From assembly GCA_014192545.1 (NCBI GenBank), contig BJHL01000001.1, positions 186,001-250,000 of the forward strand: a stretch of DNA of 64,000 nt, given 5' to 3'. The notes below the pieces were generated by a model. That model was given only the letters and a program-made list of their open reading frames with translations. It made no database searches and was not told the origin of the DNA. The DNA comes from Phycisphaerae bacterium (GTDB lineage: Bacteria > Planctomycetota > Phycisphaerae > Phycisphaerales > UBA1924). The position numbers were made by a program, and so were the translations under genes. Positions 1 through 9,195 of the stretch are shown here, one piece after another (the stretch's first letter is position 1; every line of letters starts with the position of its first letter).

Positions 1-659
1 GGCTTCTCACTCTTCTCAAATCGCTCCAGCCCCAAAAACGCCACGCGCGACTGACTCGGCGTGATCAGTGACTTCCACGCCCGATCCGTCTTGGGCGTGC
101 CGCTCACGCGAACCACCAGCACCGGCGCGCCGCTCATCGCGGCGATCATTCCCACGCCGGCTGAAAATTCTCCCAAGCCGCGCTCAGGAATATGCCCCTC
201 GGGAAAAATCCCAACAACCCCGCCCGCTTTCAGCAACTTCACGGCACGCCGCAGCGCCGCCGTGTCGCGTCCAGCTTTGCCCGTGCCGCCGCGATCAACC
301 GCAATCACGTCCAGCAATTCCCAAATCACATCAAACCGCGGCATCATCATGTCCCGGCCCATCATCCACGTGATTTCAAACGGGCAAAACGCCTGAATCA
401 ACATCGGATCAAGCCCTGCCGTGTGATTCGACACCACAATCAGTGGCCCCGCTCCCCGCGCCGGCACATGCTCCACACCCGTCGCCCGCCCGCGATGCAT
501 CAGCCCGACAAACGACTTGCAAAACACATACGCCAGCCCGACCAAAACTTCATCCTGCAACCCTGGCTGCTTTCGCGGCTGGCGCGTCACGATATACGAA
601 CACATCGCCGCCCACAGCAGCCATGCCACCAGCGCAAGGATGAGCCAAACCATCATCAT
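1..659 (-). CDS. plsC: 1-acylglycerol-3-phosphate acyltransferase (partial)
   Basis: Runs off the left edge, so the C-terminus is missing. The start used is the first of three consecutive ATGs. An N-terminal hydrophobic stretch (MMMVWLILALVAWLLWAAM) looks like a membrane anchor. It is followed by the acyltransferase motif NHTAGLD (block I, NHx4D) and later FPEGHIPERG (block III, usually FPEGTRS), with VVGI between. This family adds the second acyl chain to lysophosphatidate at the inner membrane. The block III change from TRS to HIPERG is unusual but keeps the EG core. It lies downstream of acpP on the same strand, consistent with a lipid-synthesis neighbourhood. Confidence 0.85.
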   Translation of the reverse strand, partial: MMMVWLILALVAWLLWAAMCSYIVTRQPRKQPGLQDEVLVGLAYVFCKSFVGLMHRGRATGVEHVPARGAGPLIVVSNHTAGLDPMLIQAFCPFEITWMMGRDMMMPRFDVIWELLDVIAVDRGGTGKAGRDTAALRRAVKLLKAGGVVGIFPEGHIPERGLGEFSAGVGMIAAMSGAPVLVVRVSGTPKTDRAWKSLITPSQSRVAFLGLERFEKSEK

Positions 660-688
660 GCAAACATCACTTGATGCCCGACGCACCA

Positions 689-723
689 GACGCCGGATCT
701 GAGGCCCTGCGAAGGACCTGATC
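689..723 (+). repeat. 35-bp hairpin repeat, copy 1
   Basis: This copy begins gacgccgg and ends gacctgatc. It matches the copies at 23047-23081 (same orientation) and 27557-27591 (opposite orientation), and a half copy at 29721-29743. In the better copies CCGGACCT pairs with AGGTCCGG around a 12-nt loop. Here the arms have diverged (CCGGATCT/AGGACCTG). It lies between acpP and plsC. Confidence 0.75.
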
Positions 724-851
724 AACTTCGCCTTGCTGGCCATCCCCCCAATGCCAAACAACAACAGCGGCGCAATCACCCACGCAGTTCACCACCGCAC
801 GAGCAAACACGCCGCTGTTGCAATCTCTTTGCTGCGCCATTGAAGCGCAAA

Positions 852-1100
852 TCACTTCACGCCGTGATGCTGCTTGATGAAGTCAATCGCGTCGCCGACC
901 GTCTTGAGCTTTTCAGCCTGATCGTCGGGAATGTCGGTCTCGAAGGCTTCTTCCAGTTCCATCACCAGTTCGACCTGGTCCAGGCTGTCCGCGTTCAAGT
1001 CCTCCGTGAACTTGCTCGTGCGGGAGATCTTGCCTTTGTCGTGTCCCATCTGCTGGGCGACAATGTCGATCACTTTGGCTTCGATTTCTTGCTCAGTCAC
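852..1100 (-). CDS. acpP: acyl carrier protein
   Basis: This 82-residue acidic helical protein has the standard ACP length. The DSLDQVEL motif places the phosphopantetheine-carrying serine at residue 39. It carries growing acyl chains for type II fatty-acid synthesis in the cytoplasm. Translation appears to start at GTG (1098-1100), with GGAG about 8 bases upstream. plsC follows on the same strand after about 190 bases containing a hairpin repeat. Confidence 0.97.
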   Translation of the reverse strand: MTEQEIEAKVIDIVAQQMGHDKGKISRTSKFTEDLNADSLDQVELVMELEEAFETDIPDDQAEKLKTVGDAIDFIKQHHGVK

Positions 1101-1342
1101 GATCCGTCTCCGCTGCTAGGCCACCCGCTGCGCGATCTCTTCATCGCGACATCAACAGGCAGCTCGTTCCGACAATCCTCAGCACCCGGGAGAAACGACC
1201 CAGACGCCGCGCGGCGGTTTGGCTTAGCGTCACGAGAACGCGAACCAATCCAATTGCCGCGAATAACGATGATACGCAAGCACGCCGCGTTTGGCGAGTC
1301 GGTGAACAACGATCAAACAGCTTCCAAACGCCAACTCGAACG

Positions 1343-2185
1343 CTAAAACGAAATCCGCAGCCCCACCCCAATCCCAAACTCCAGCGTCGGCCGCTCGTCC
1401 ACATCCTCCCACAGCGGTAGTTGCATCATCAACTCCGCCGTCCACTTGCGATCTTCCCACATCAAGCCCGGCGACAACCGAACCTCCGTATCGCCGTTGG
1501 TTTCATACAGCCCATTGAGTTCCAGCGTGCTGTACAACCCGCCGCTGTGCTCGCTCGTGAAGCGATCCGGATACAACCGAAACACCCAGCTCGTGTTGAA
1601 GGCGAGCGCATCGTCAGGCCCTTCGCCGCCCAGGTTCGCCTCGCGCGTGCCGCCAGTGTTCCACGTGTAAATCAAATCCTGATTGAACCCATGTCGACCT
1701 CGCACGATCGTGATGACGCCGCCGATCATCGGATTGACCGACTCGCTCGAAAAATCGTCATCATCACCACTCGCAAAGTGCGCCCCAAACAACGCCGCTG
1801 CGCGAATCGTGTCAATCGTCCCGCTGTCGCTCTGGTAAAACCGCCACTTTACCATCGCCTCGATATCTTCAACGCCCTTGTCGCTGTCGCTCGTGCCGTC
1901 GTTGAACTTCTCATTCTCCCACACCACCGGCACATCCACCGTCACCGCCCAGTTGCGCACAATGCCGTAACTCACCGAGTTCATGAACTCATACTTGTCC
2001 GTGCGATCGCTGTTGGCATCAACCGGATCAGCTCCATAGCGAAAATAGTGAAATCCAGGCCGATACGAAAACGCACCCGGACTCGGCATCGTCGCCGCCT
2101 GCGTGTACATCGACTCCTGCCCCATCGCCGCCGCGCTCATCGCGAGCGACGCCGCAACCGCCATCGTCTTCATGGTCCGCTTCAT
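1343..2185 (-). CDS. outer-membrane beta-barrel protein (MetA-pathway/transporter-like)
   Basis: The start chosen is the ATG at 2185, which has GGAGGAA about 7 bases upstream and opens a signal peptide (MKRTMKTMAVAASLAMSAAAMGQ). The roughly 280-residue protein alternates hydrophobic and polar residues as in beta-strands and ends GVGLRISF, a terminal aromatic typical of outer-membrane barrels. The composition recalls the 'putative MetA-pathway of phenol degradation' barrel family often found next to metal or efflux genes, but I cannot confirm the family. The HMA lipoprotein lies upstream on the same strand with a 117-bp gap, so co-transcription is plausible. Confidence 0.7.
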   Translation of the reverse strand: MKRTMKTMAVAASLAMSAAAMGQESMYTQAATMPSPGAFSYRPGFHYFRYGADPVDANSDRTDKYEFMNSVSYGIVRNWAVTVDVPVVWENEKFNDGTSDSDKGVEDIEAMVKWRFYQSDSGTIDTIRAAALFGAHFASGDDDDFSSESVNPMIGGVITIVRGRHGFNQDLIYTWNTGGTREANLGGEGPDDALAFNTSWVFRLYPDRFTSEHSGGLYSTLELNGLYETNGDTEVRLSPGLMWEDRKWTAELMMQLPLWEDVDERPTLEFGIGVGLRISF

Positions 2186-2302
2186 GAACAATTCCTCCAC
2201 CAATAGCGGCACAAGCTCTTGCACCTGCGCCGCCAGTTCCTGCAATAAATAAGTGATCGAACATCACTGGTACATCACGAGTAAATCACGCACGTCAACA
2301 AC

Positions 2303-2689
2303 TCACATCGTCTCCAGCTTCACCAGCGACATCCCCGCGTCCTTCACCGCTTCACTCAGCTTGTGCGGGCTGGGCTTGGTGCCCGTGCCAAACTCCACCG
2401 TCACCTTGCCTGAGCCAAGGTCCGTCGTCACGTCATTCACGCCCCGCAGCCGCTTGAGTTGAAAGTCAATGTTCGTCGCACACTGCGGGCACCCCAGCCC
2501 ATTAACCCACAAAACCGCCTTCTGCGTCATGATGGGCTCCTTGCTATGCGTCGCGGCTTCATCCACCGCCGACACTTGGTGCACCACCGCATTCTCCTCA
2601 CTCACCGCCCCGCTCGGTGCCGACGCGCACGCACCCAAGCTCAACGCCACCACCACGCCCGTCACAACCAGAGTCATTCGAGTAAACAT
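2303..2689 (-). CDS. lipoprotein with heavy-metal-associated (HMA) domain
   Basis: The ATG at 2689 is preferred because AGGA lies 8 bases upstream. A signal peptide ends in the lipobox LGAC near residue 21, so the protein is probably lipid-anchored. The C-terminal half looks like an HMA ferredoxin-like fold with GLGCPQCATN, equivalent to the GMxCxxC metal site of copper/mercury chaperones. It then reads VNDVTTDLGSGKVTVEF, as in that fold. It probably binds Cu+ or another soft metal outside the cytoplasmic membrane. It sits between a beta-barrel gene and a Cys-rich secreted protein gene, all on one strand. Confidence 0.75.
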   Translation of the reverse strand: MFTRMTLVVTGVVVALSLGACASAPSGAVSEENAVVHQVSAVDEAATHSKEPIMTQKAVLWVNGLGCPQCATNIDFQLKRLRGVNDVTTDLGSGKVTVEFGTGTKPSPHKLSEAVKDAGMSLVKLETM

Positions 2690-2895
2690 CTTCAATTCCT
2701 TTGTACATCGGCCCGCTCACCGCGCGAAAGCGCACGATGAACAAGCACAAGTCCCGGCACAAATCCTGCAAGCAAATCAACACAGCTTCCAATCGCATCA
2801 GCATGAAATCAGAACGATCACATGCTCGACTACAACCACCGCGCCGCCGCTCGTTCTCAAAAAAGCAAAAAAGCAACCGCGCGCAGCCACCAGCT

Positions 2896-3357
2896 TTATG
2901 TTGTCCGCTTCCCCGTCCACGCAACCGACGCATGCGGATGTTCCGCCCTGCCGCTCGCCGAGCCAGTCTCAACCCCGCTCACAACCCGCGCCGCAAACGC
3001 AACCGGCCCGCGCGACTTCTCGACAACGCGCCTCGCGACCACGACGCGCTTGCGTTCCACTTGCACCGCTGATGTCACAGGCGATCCTGCAACCACCGAG
3101 CATCGACAATTTCCCCCGTTAACCCCCGTCCCCCCTGCCCCGCCACTGCGCGAACATGAGTTGTCCTGCGAAACATCCGCGCCGCAGCAGCACTCTTCGC
3201 ACGAATCCCCACACCCGCAAGCATCCCGCGCGACATGCGCAAGGTGCGAAACCCGTCCTCCCGCCGCCTCATCCCGTGCCATTTGCTCGCGCAGCGACAG
3301 CCACGGCGCGAACATCGCGTGCATCACCAGCACGAGCGACAGCAGAATCTTGGTCAC
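2896..3357 (-). CDS. small Cys-rich secreted protein
   Basis: I do not recognise a family. The 153-residue product begins with a short hydrophobic signal-like segment (MTKILLSLVLVMHAMFAPWL). It then has a dense cysteine patch (ACGCGDSCEECCCGADV, later CSRS and NCRCSV) around residues 46-86. The C-terminal half is basic and Val/Arg-rich with one His pair. The cysteine cluster and the neighbouring HMA lipoprotein suggest metal binding, but that is inference. It follows the ANTAR regulator gene by about 30 bases on the same strand. Confidence 0.5.
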   Translation of the reverse strand: MTKILLSLVLVMHAMFAPWLSLREQMARDEAAGGRVSHLAHVARDACGCGDSCEECCCGADVSQDNSCSRSGGAGGTGVNGGNCRCSVVAGSPVTSAVQVERKRVVVARRVVEKSRGPVAFAARVVSGVETGSASGRAEHPHASVAWTGKRTT

Positions 3358-3388
3358 GACTGATTATTCTCCGCCCGGCCCTTCGCGT

Positions 3389-4060
3389 TCACTCGCGTTG
3401 GGCCCCGTCGCCACCCTCACCCAACTCCGCAAGCACCCCCGCCGCCACCTCCGTCATTCCCTTGCGCGTATCGCGTGCCGCCTGCCGCAGCGTCTGCATC
3501 GCCACTGGCTCAGTCATCCCGCGCTTCGACACCAGCAACCACTTGGCTTGCTCTATCACCCGCCGATCCTCCAACCGTCTCCGTAAATCTTCTGTCTGCT
3601 TGCGCTCATGCACATACCGCACATACCCCGCCCACGCCACTTCAATCGCCGCCCGCAACTGATCAGGGGTCACCGGCTTCACCAAATATCCGAACACCCC
3701 CACGTCACTGGCCGCACTCACCTGCTCCATGTCCGAATACGCCGACACAATCACCACCGGAATCAGCAACTCACGAAACAGCTCTTTCGCCGCTGAAATC
3801 CCGCCGCGTTTGGGCATGTGAATATCCATCACCGCAATATCCGGCATCGCCTGCCGCGCCAGGGTCACTGCCTGTTCACCATCCACCGCAGGCCCCACCG
3901 TCACATACCCCGCCGTCGCCAGCGCATGCGTCATCGCCAGCGATACCAAATGCTCATCTTCCGCCAGCAGCACACTCGCCGGCTTGCTCGCTGGCGTAAA
4001 CGCGGCCCAGTCCGCCGCCGTCTGCAACTTACCTGCCTTCGTCGGTACTGTCGAATTCAT
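3389..4060 (-). CDS. response regulator with ANTAR RNA-binding domain
   Basis: The receiver domain shows the acidic pair (LLAEDEH), a phospho-acceptor Asp near residue 79 (VMDIHMP), the Ser switch (VSAY) and Lys (VKP). The C-terminal segment RRVIEQAKWLLVSKRGM followed by a Met/Thr-rich helix fits an ANTAR domain, which binds paired RNA hairpins and acts as a transcription antiterminator. The ATG at 4060 is chosen over the upstream TTG because GGAAGGA lies just ahead of it. The gene directly follows a PAS/HWE-type histidine kinase (18-bp gap), the usual partner of ANTAR regulators, so the two probably form one signalling pair. Confidence 0.9.
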   Translation of the reverse strand: MNSTVPTKAGKLQTAADWAAFTPASKPASVLLAEDEHLVSLAMTHALATAGYVTVGPAVDGEQAVTLARQAMPDIAVMDIHMPKRGGISAAKELFRELLIPVVIVSAYSDMEQVSAASDVGVFGYLVKPVTPDQLRAAIEVAWAGYVRYVHERKQTEDLRRRLEDRRVIEQAKWLLVSKRGMTEPVAMQTLRQAARDTRKGMTEVAAGVLAELGEGGDGAQRE

Positions 4061-4078
4061 CGCGTTCCTTCCGTGCAA

Positions 4079-6193
4079 TCACACCCGGCCTGTTTCCACT
4101 TCTCTCGTCCACCCACTCGCCACCGATCGCTCTGCATGCTCGCCCGCCTGTTCACCCGCAGACTCAATCGTCGCCTCCAGCGTCACCACCCACGCCTTAT
4201 CCACCCCGTCCAGCCGCGGCCCGTACGTACACGCCCCGCGCAGCTCCGCCCGCGCCAGCCCATCCACAATCGTCAATCCAATCCCCTCTTCACGACTTCC
4301 ATCCGTAATCCTCGGCGTCGCCACCAGCGGCAGTTCCACCCAATCAAACAACAATCTATCAGGCTCGGTCTCACTCATCGACCATCGCACCGCAATCTGC
4401 CCCTCTTGCACACTCAGTGCGCCATGCTTGGTGCTGTTGGTCAGCAGCTCTTGCACAATCATCGCCATCGCGCCTGCCTGCATGTTCGCCAATAGCACTC
4501 GCGGCCCCGAAAATCGCACATGCGTCGTGCGTCCAGACGGCGCGAGCCGCGTCACCAATCGCGAAATGATCTCCGCGAGTGCAATTGGCTGCCCTCCCCC
4601 GCCCGCAAGCATCTCGTGCACTTCCTTCAGCACCAGAATCTTGCCTTCCATCACTTCCACCAGCTCGCGCGTGGGCAACTTGCGCGACTCGTACACCTGC
4701 AGCAACCCCAGCAACCCCGCCAAGTTGTTCCTCACCCGATGGTCAAGCTCGCGCCGCAGCGCAGCCTCGCGCGTCAGCAACTGCTGCTGTGTCTTGAGGC
4801 TTTCACGCAGTGACATCTCCGCTTCCTTCACATCCGTAAAGTCCACCAGCGTGCCGATGTACTCGCTCTGCCCCTTCGCATCCACCACGCGCGTCGCCCG
4901 CGAAACAATCCACCGAACTTCACCATCGGGCCGCACCGCTCGCACCACAGATTCAAAATCTCTGCCGCTCGCCACCGCCTCATCCCACATCTGCTTCGCG
5001 CGATCTCGATCATCCGCATGCACAACCTTCAGCCACCCCATTCCCAGTGCATTTTCCAGCGGATAGCCCGTCATTCGTCCCCATTCCGGATTGACATACG
5101 TGCAGCTTCCATCCGGCAGCTTGTGGTAAATCGATACCGGTGCCGACACCGTCAACGCTTCCAGTTTCCGTGACGCCGCACGCACGCATTGCTCTCGCTC
5201 ATACTCTGCAGTAATGTCCTTCATAAAGCAGTAATGCCCCACCACCACACCCTGCTCATCACGTCGCGTCACCATCGCCACTCGCTTGTAGAACACGCTT
5301 CCATCCGCACGCATCCCACGCGCTTCCGCTTCGACTCGCCCCTCCACCATCATTTTGGCATACGCCGCAGTCAACATGGACAAATCATCCGGATGCACCG
5401 TGATTTCCCAATTCACGCCAATCAGTTCCTCCACGCTTCGACCTACAAACTTCGCGTACTGCTTGCTGACAAGTTCATAGCGCCCCTGCAAATCCAGCCG
5501 CGCAATCCCGTCCATCGACTGTTCCATCGCTCGCGTCCACTGCGCAAGCTCTTCCGTCACCGCCCGCCGCTCGGTGACATCCACACACCCGCCGGTATAC
5601 CCCTCAAACGCTCCCGTCTGCTCGTTGTACCGCGGATACCCGGTATCCAGAATCCATCGATACACACCGTCATGCCGCTTCACGCGATACTCAACATGAA
5701 TCGGTTCACGCCCGCTCGATCGCTCCTGATAATCCTGAAAAGCCATCGCGCGATCATCTGCATGAATAGGATCGCCCCATCCATCACCCAAGTGCGCCTC
5801 AGGCCCGCGACCCGTGAACTGCTGCCACGCCTTGTTCGCAAACACACACTTGCCTTGCGCATCAGTCATCCACAAAATCATCGGCGAGTCATCCGCTCGC
5901 AATCGAAACAGGCGTTCATCTTCTTCCAATTGCCGCGACGCTTCGGCTTTTCGCACATATTGCCACGAAGCTATCGCGACCACAAAACTCATCAGCGTCG
6001 CCAGCAAGCTCACCACAATCAGCTTGACATGAATCGGAAAGTCACTGCGTGGCTCAACCCCAAACGCATGCACGAGAATCATGCTCTGCAGGACCAAGCT
6101 CGCCACGACGCCTGCAATCAGTGCGATGCGAACCGGCCTCGCGCCTGACGCTTCCGCGCGAACATGCTTCTTGCCTGCGCTGCTCGTTTGCAT
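4079..6193 (-). CDS. PAS-domain sensor histidine kinase, HWE/HisKA_2 type
   Basis: This 704-residue kinase has two N-terminal membrane helices (about residues 22-45 and 57-78). Three PAS segments with PAC-like ends follow (for example GYTGGCVDVTERR, GHYCFMKDITAEYE, YIGTLVDFTDVKEAE). The transmitter has the H-box ELDHRVRNNL with His485 and an ATPase N-box QELLTNSTKHGAL. That H-box is the HisKA_2/HWE type rather than classical HisKA. There is no receiver domain; the ANTAR response regulator immediately downstream is the likely phosphate acceptor. The extracytoplasmic loop between the helices is very short, so sensing is probably by the cytoplasmic PAS domains. Confidence 0.93.
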   Translation of the reverse strand: MQTSSAGKKHVRAEASGARPVRIALIAGVVASLVLQSMILVHAFGVEPRSDFPIHVKLIVVSLLATLMSFVVAIASWQYVRKAEASRQLEEDERLFRLRADDSPMILWMTDAQGKCVFANKAWQQFTGRGPEAHLGDGWGDPIHADDRAMAFQDYQERSSGREPIHVEYRVKRHDGVYRWILDTGYPRYNEQTGAFEGYTGGCVDVTERRAVTEELAQWTRAMEQSMDGIARLDLQGRYELVSKQYAKFVGRSVEELIGVNWEITVHPDDLSMLTAAYAKMMVEGRVEAEARGMRADGSVFYKRVAMVTRRDEQGVVVGHYCFMKDITAEYEREQCVRAASRKLEALTVSAPVSIYHKLPDGSCTYVNPEWGRMTGYPLENALGMGWLKVVHADDRDRAKQMWDEAVASGRDFESVVRAVRPDGEVRWIVSRATRVVDAKGQSEYIGTLVDFTDVKEAEMSLRESLKTQQQLLTREAALRRELDHRVRNNLAGLLGLLQVYESRKLPTRELVEVMEGKILVLKEVHEMLAGGGGQPIALAEIISRLVTRLAPSGRTTHVRFSGPRVLLANMQAGAMAMIVQELLTNSTKHGALSVQEGQIAVRWSMSETEPDRLLFDWVELPLVATPRITDGSREEGIGLTIVDGLARAELRGACTYGPRLDGVDKAWVVTLEATIESAGEQAGEHAERSVASGWTREVETGRV

Positions 6194-6639
6194 AAGTCAC
6201 TCGCACTGCATCTATCGCGATGAACACGCGTGATCACACTCGTTCACACCTGACCACGCTTTGACACACTGTCACACGCGCGCCCATGCCCCGTGATTGT
6301 TCATCGACAATCGCAACCCGCAGCACAAGAAATCGCAGATTCTTCCGGGAGCTCTCGCCGACCAAAAAGCGAAACAGTTCGCCAAGAATGACTCAACCAG
6401 AAAGAAGTGAGCAAAAAAAGAAAAACTGGCGCGAGCGTTGCCAGGAGAGGGGGTGCTCCAAGCGTCCGCCCGCCCGCGCCAGTATGCGAGAGCCACATGT
6501 CAACGCGTTTGCGTCGATCATGCGGGGGACATTCAAATTGCCGTCAGGGGATTCGTCGAGGCCAGACGTCTAAATTAGTATACCACAAATTCGTGCGTTT
6601 GACAGCAATCTTCACAAATTTCTTCGCACACACTTGTCA
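6194..6639. other. intergenic region with a possible hairpin
   Basis: No convincing gene is seen in these 446 bases. An inverted repeat CTGGCGCG (6426-6433) / CGCGCCAG (6475-6482) encloses a smaller GGAG/CTCC pair. AT-rich sequence at 6570-6640 lies after the end of the downstream aminotransferase gene. The region is the 5' flank of the histidine kinase. Confidence 0.35.
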
Positions 6640-7941
6640 TCAAAGCAGTTCAATCAACCGACTCACATCTTCCGGTGACGTATACCCCACCAAGCTCGCG
6701 CGAATGACTCCCGCGCTCGTGCTTATTCCCAGCTCCTCCAGCAACCGCTTGCTATAAAAATGTCCATACCGCACACCCACCCCGCGCGCGTTTGCCGCTT
6801 TCGCAAACGCATCGCTTTCCACTCCGTCGCGTAAGAAACTAATCGTCGCCACACGCTTCCCGCTCGTCGGCCCAATCACGCGAATTTCCCGCTTGTTTTG
6901 CAACGCTCGCAGCAACTCATCCTGCACCGCGCGCTCCAATTTCACCATCGCCCCAAGCGCGTCATCCAGCACTTTTCGCGTCACCGCCGTATCACTGGGC
7001 AACTGCAAAACTTGTTTCGCAAACGTCCCCAGCGCGAGCAATCCCGCACATGCCTCATGGCTCACACCACCCACTTCCCATTTTCTGGGTAACTCACCTT
7101 TGGGAATAAAGAAATGGTTCGGTCCCGTCAGCGGCTCCAGCGCCGCATGCGTCGCAAACAACGCACCCATGTGCGGCCCGAACACTTTATACGGTGAATA
7201 TACATACCAGTCCGCCCCCATCGCTCGCACATCCGGCGCATGATGCGGCGCGTACGCCACACCATCAATCAGCGTCTTCGCCCCCACGCTATGTGCCGCA
7301 TCGCACACCGCCTTCGCATCCCAAATCTCCCCCAAAATGTTCGACACCTGCGGAAACGCCACCAGCAGCGTTCGCTCATCCAGCATCCGCTTCAACGTCG
7401 CAATCAGCGGCCGCCAGTTCCCATCGCTATCGCGCTCCGTAGGCCACAACACCACCTCAAACCCGCGCGCCGCCAATCGCATCCAAGGCCCAATATTCGC
7501 CTCATGCCCCGCACTCGCCACGATAATCCGATTGCGCCGCAACACCGCCGCATCACCACTCACCCGCGCCGCATCCATCGCGTCCGCATGCGCATTCGCC
7601 ACCAAATGCGCCAACGCCGTCGTCGACGATCCCAAGATCACTTCCCCAATCCCATCCCCATTCACAAACGTCCGCACCAAGTCGTGTGCGCCCTTGATGG
7701 TCCTCGCCGCACTCGCACTTTCCGCATAATCCCCGCCCGTATTGGCATAACTACGCGTGAGATAACTCGTCATCGCGTCAATCACGCAGCCCGGCAACTG
7801 ACTCCCACCCGCATTATCAAGAAACGCCGTCTCACTCTCGCGAAAGACCGGAAACAGCGAACGAACATGTGCAAGTGTTGTCACACCCCAGCATAGCGCG
7901 GCCCAGAAAAACGCCCACCCACCACCACGAATACGACGCAT
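6640..7941 (-). CDS. class V aminotransferase (cysteine desulfurase-like)
   Basis: This 433-residue PLP fold-type I enzyme has FLDNAGGSQLP near the N-terminus, GHEANIGPW (phosphate/ring-binding His region), DGVAYAPH, and SPYKVFGPHMG, whose Lys should form the Schiff base. The pattern fits the cysteine-desulfurase-like VC1184 subgroup rather than IscS/SufS. I see no clear IscS-type active-site Cys loop, so the substrate is unknown. The start is uncertain: ATG 7941 has GAAGG very close and gives a hydrophobic extension, while GTG 7884 gives a more typical N-terminus (TTLAHVRSLFPVFR). It is a single gene with a long upstream gap. Confidence 0.85.
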   Translation of the reverse strand: MRRIRGGGWAFFWAALCWGVTTLAHVRSLFPVFRESETAFLDNAGGSQLPGCVIDAMTSYLTRSYANTGGDYAESASAARTIKGAHDLVRTFVNGDGIGEVILGSSTTALAHLVANAHADAMDAARVSGDAAVLRRNRIIVASAGHEANIGPWMRLAARGFEVVLWPTERDSDGNWRPLIATLKRMLDERTLLVAFPQVSNILGEIWDAKAVCDAAHSVGAKTLIDGVAYAPHHAPDVRAMGADWYVYSPYKVFGPHMGALFATHAALEPLTGPNHFFIPKGELPRKWEVGGVSHEACAGLLALGTFAKQVLQLPSDTAVTRKVLDDALGAMVKLERAVQDELLRALQNKREIRVIGPTSGKRVATISFLRDGVESDAFAKAANARGVGVRYGHFYSKRLLEELGISTSAGVIRASLVGYTSPEDVSRLIELL

Positions 7942-8110
7942 TGCCTTCAGAATTCATTCTTTACCAAATCGTCTGCAATCCCCGCATTCGCTGCCAATTC
8001 ATGCCGATGCCAGAGTCTGACACCGCGCGATCCGTTTCACTCGCCCAACACAACACCTTCAGGCCAGCGTCCTTCGACGTCCGCCTGATCGTGCGCGCGA
8101 AAGGACCACT

Positions 8111-8329
8111 ATGGATCTCGGCAACCCCTGGGCACTCCTCTCCGGCATCCTGATCGGCCTGGTCGGCATGGCCGTCTTCATCCGCGGCAAAAAAGAAGGC
8201 CAAGTCTCAGGCCTCGTCGGCGGCGCAGCCCTCTGCATCTACCCCTACTTCGTCACCGACATGCTCCTCATGTGGAGCCTCTTCGCCCTCTGCATCACCG
8301 GCATCTGGTGGCTCAAATGCTTCGACTGA
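8111..8329 (+). CDS. small integral membrane protein
   Basis: This 72-residue protein has about three hydrophobic segments and a central basic turn (IRGKKEGQVSG), then YPYFVTDMLLMW. The arrangement FxxGKKxG...CIYPYFV matches a small conserved membrane family that is sometimes labelled 'amino acid transport protein' without experimental support. The function is unknown. It is followed 66 bases later by a methyltransferase gene on the same strand. Confidence 0.7.
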   Translation: MDLGNPWALLSGILIGLVGMAVFIRGKKEGQVSGLVGGAALCIYPYFVTDMLLMWSLFALCITGIWWLKCFD

Positions 8330-8395
8330 CTTCAACTATATTTCAAGCCGCACAAGTTCCCGCAACGCCGCTCACATCGCCGATAGCTTCTTGCC

Positions 8396-9127
8396 ATGAG
8401 CACCACCGCAGCCCCAACCAACGCGCCAACCAACTCGCCCGCCACCTACACCAGCGTCGAGCAGCAACTCGCCGGCGAACTCTCCGTCGCCGCCTCGCTC
8501 GAAAACGCCGCCGCTCGCGTCAAACACGTCCAAGGCTGGCTGCACCGCATCGAAGGCTTCGCGCTCATGCGCCTCGTCGCCGCCTCGCACACCACCGCCG
8601 CCGGAGAAGTCGTCGAAATCGGCAGCTTCAAAGGCCTCTCAGCCTGCTGGCTCGCCATGGGCGCACAAATGCTCGCCAACGCCAAAATCACCGCAGGCTG
8701 CGGCAAAATCTTCGCCGTCGATCACTTCAAAGGCTCCCCCGAACACCAACCCGGAGGCACCCACCCCGACCCCGACATCGCCCGCGACGGCACCACCCTC
8801 AACGCCTTCCGCAGCAACATTGAAAAAGCCGGCCTCACGCCCTTCGTCAACGTCATCGAAAAACCCTCGCGCGACGGCGCAACCTCTTGGACAGGCGGCC
8901 CCATCCGCCTCTGCTTCATCGATGGCGACCACTCCTACGAAGCCAGCAAAGAAGACTTCACCCTCTGGTCCAAGCACGTCCCCGCAGGCGGCTACATCTG
9001 CCTGCATGACGTCGGCAGTTGGCCCGGAGTCACCAAATTCGCCGAAGAACTCGCCAACGATCCATCCAGCGGCTACTTCCGCGTCTTCGGCGTCGCATCG
9101 CTACAAGTCTTCCGCCGCGTGAACTAA
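8396..9127 (+). CDS. class I SAM-dependent methyltransferase (Methyltransf_24 type)
   Basis: The 243-residue product has the SAM-binding glycine motif VVEIGSFKG, an acidic loop IFAVDHFKG, and the motif IV/post-motif LCFIDGDHSYEASKEDF with a later CLHDVGSWPG. IDGDHSYE followed by HD is characteristic of the Methyltransf_24 family, often found in glycan or small-molecule modification. The substrate cannot be inferred here. No strong ribosome-binding site precedes the ATG. The C-terminus ends before a terminator-like hairpin at 9153. Confidence 0.85.
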   Translation: MSTTAAPTNAPTNSPATYTSVEQQLAGELSVAASLENAAARVKHVQGWLHRIEGFALMRLVAASHTTAAGEVVEIGSFKGLSACWLAMGAQMLANAKITAGCGKIFAVDHFKGSPEHQPGGTHPDPDIARDGTTLNAFRSNIEKAGLTPFVNVIEKPSRDGATSWTGGPIRLCFIDGDHSYEASKEDFTLWSKHVPAGGYICLHDVGSWPGVTKFAEELANDPSSGYFRVFGVASLQVFRRVN

Positions 9128-9145
9128 GCAAATCACACTGCAAAT

Positions 9146-9170
9146 GAAAAAAGCCCCGCACGCGCGGGGC
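9146..9170 (-). terminator. intrinsic terminator for the deoxyhypusine-synthase-like gene
   Basis: GCCCCGC/GCGGGGC stem (9153-9159 / 9164-9170) with an ACGC loop. It is followed on the minus strand by a run of six T. It can also end the + strand methyltransferase transcript. Confidence 0.8.
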
Positions 9171-9195
9171 CCTGTTCATTCGTCTACTCACCAGC

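Noticed and set aside
667-855. A 62-codon minus-strand frame between acpP and plsC
   Set aside because: It covers the hairpin repeat, has no ribosome-binding site and no recognisable features.
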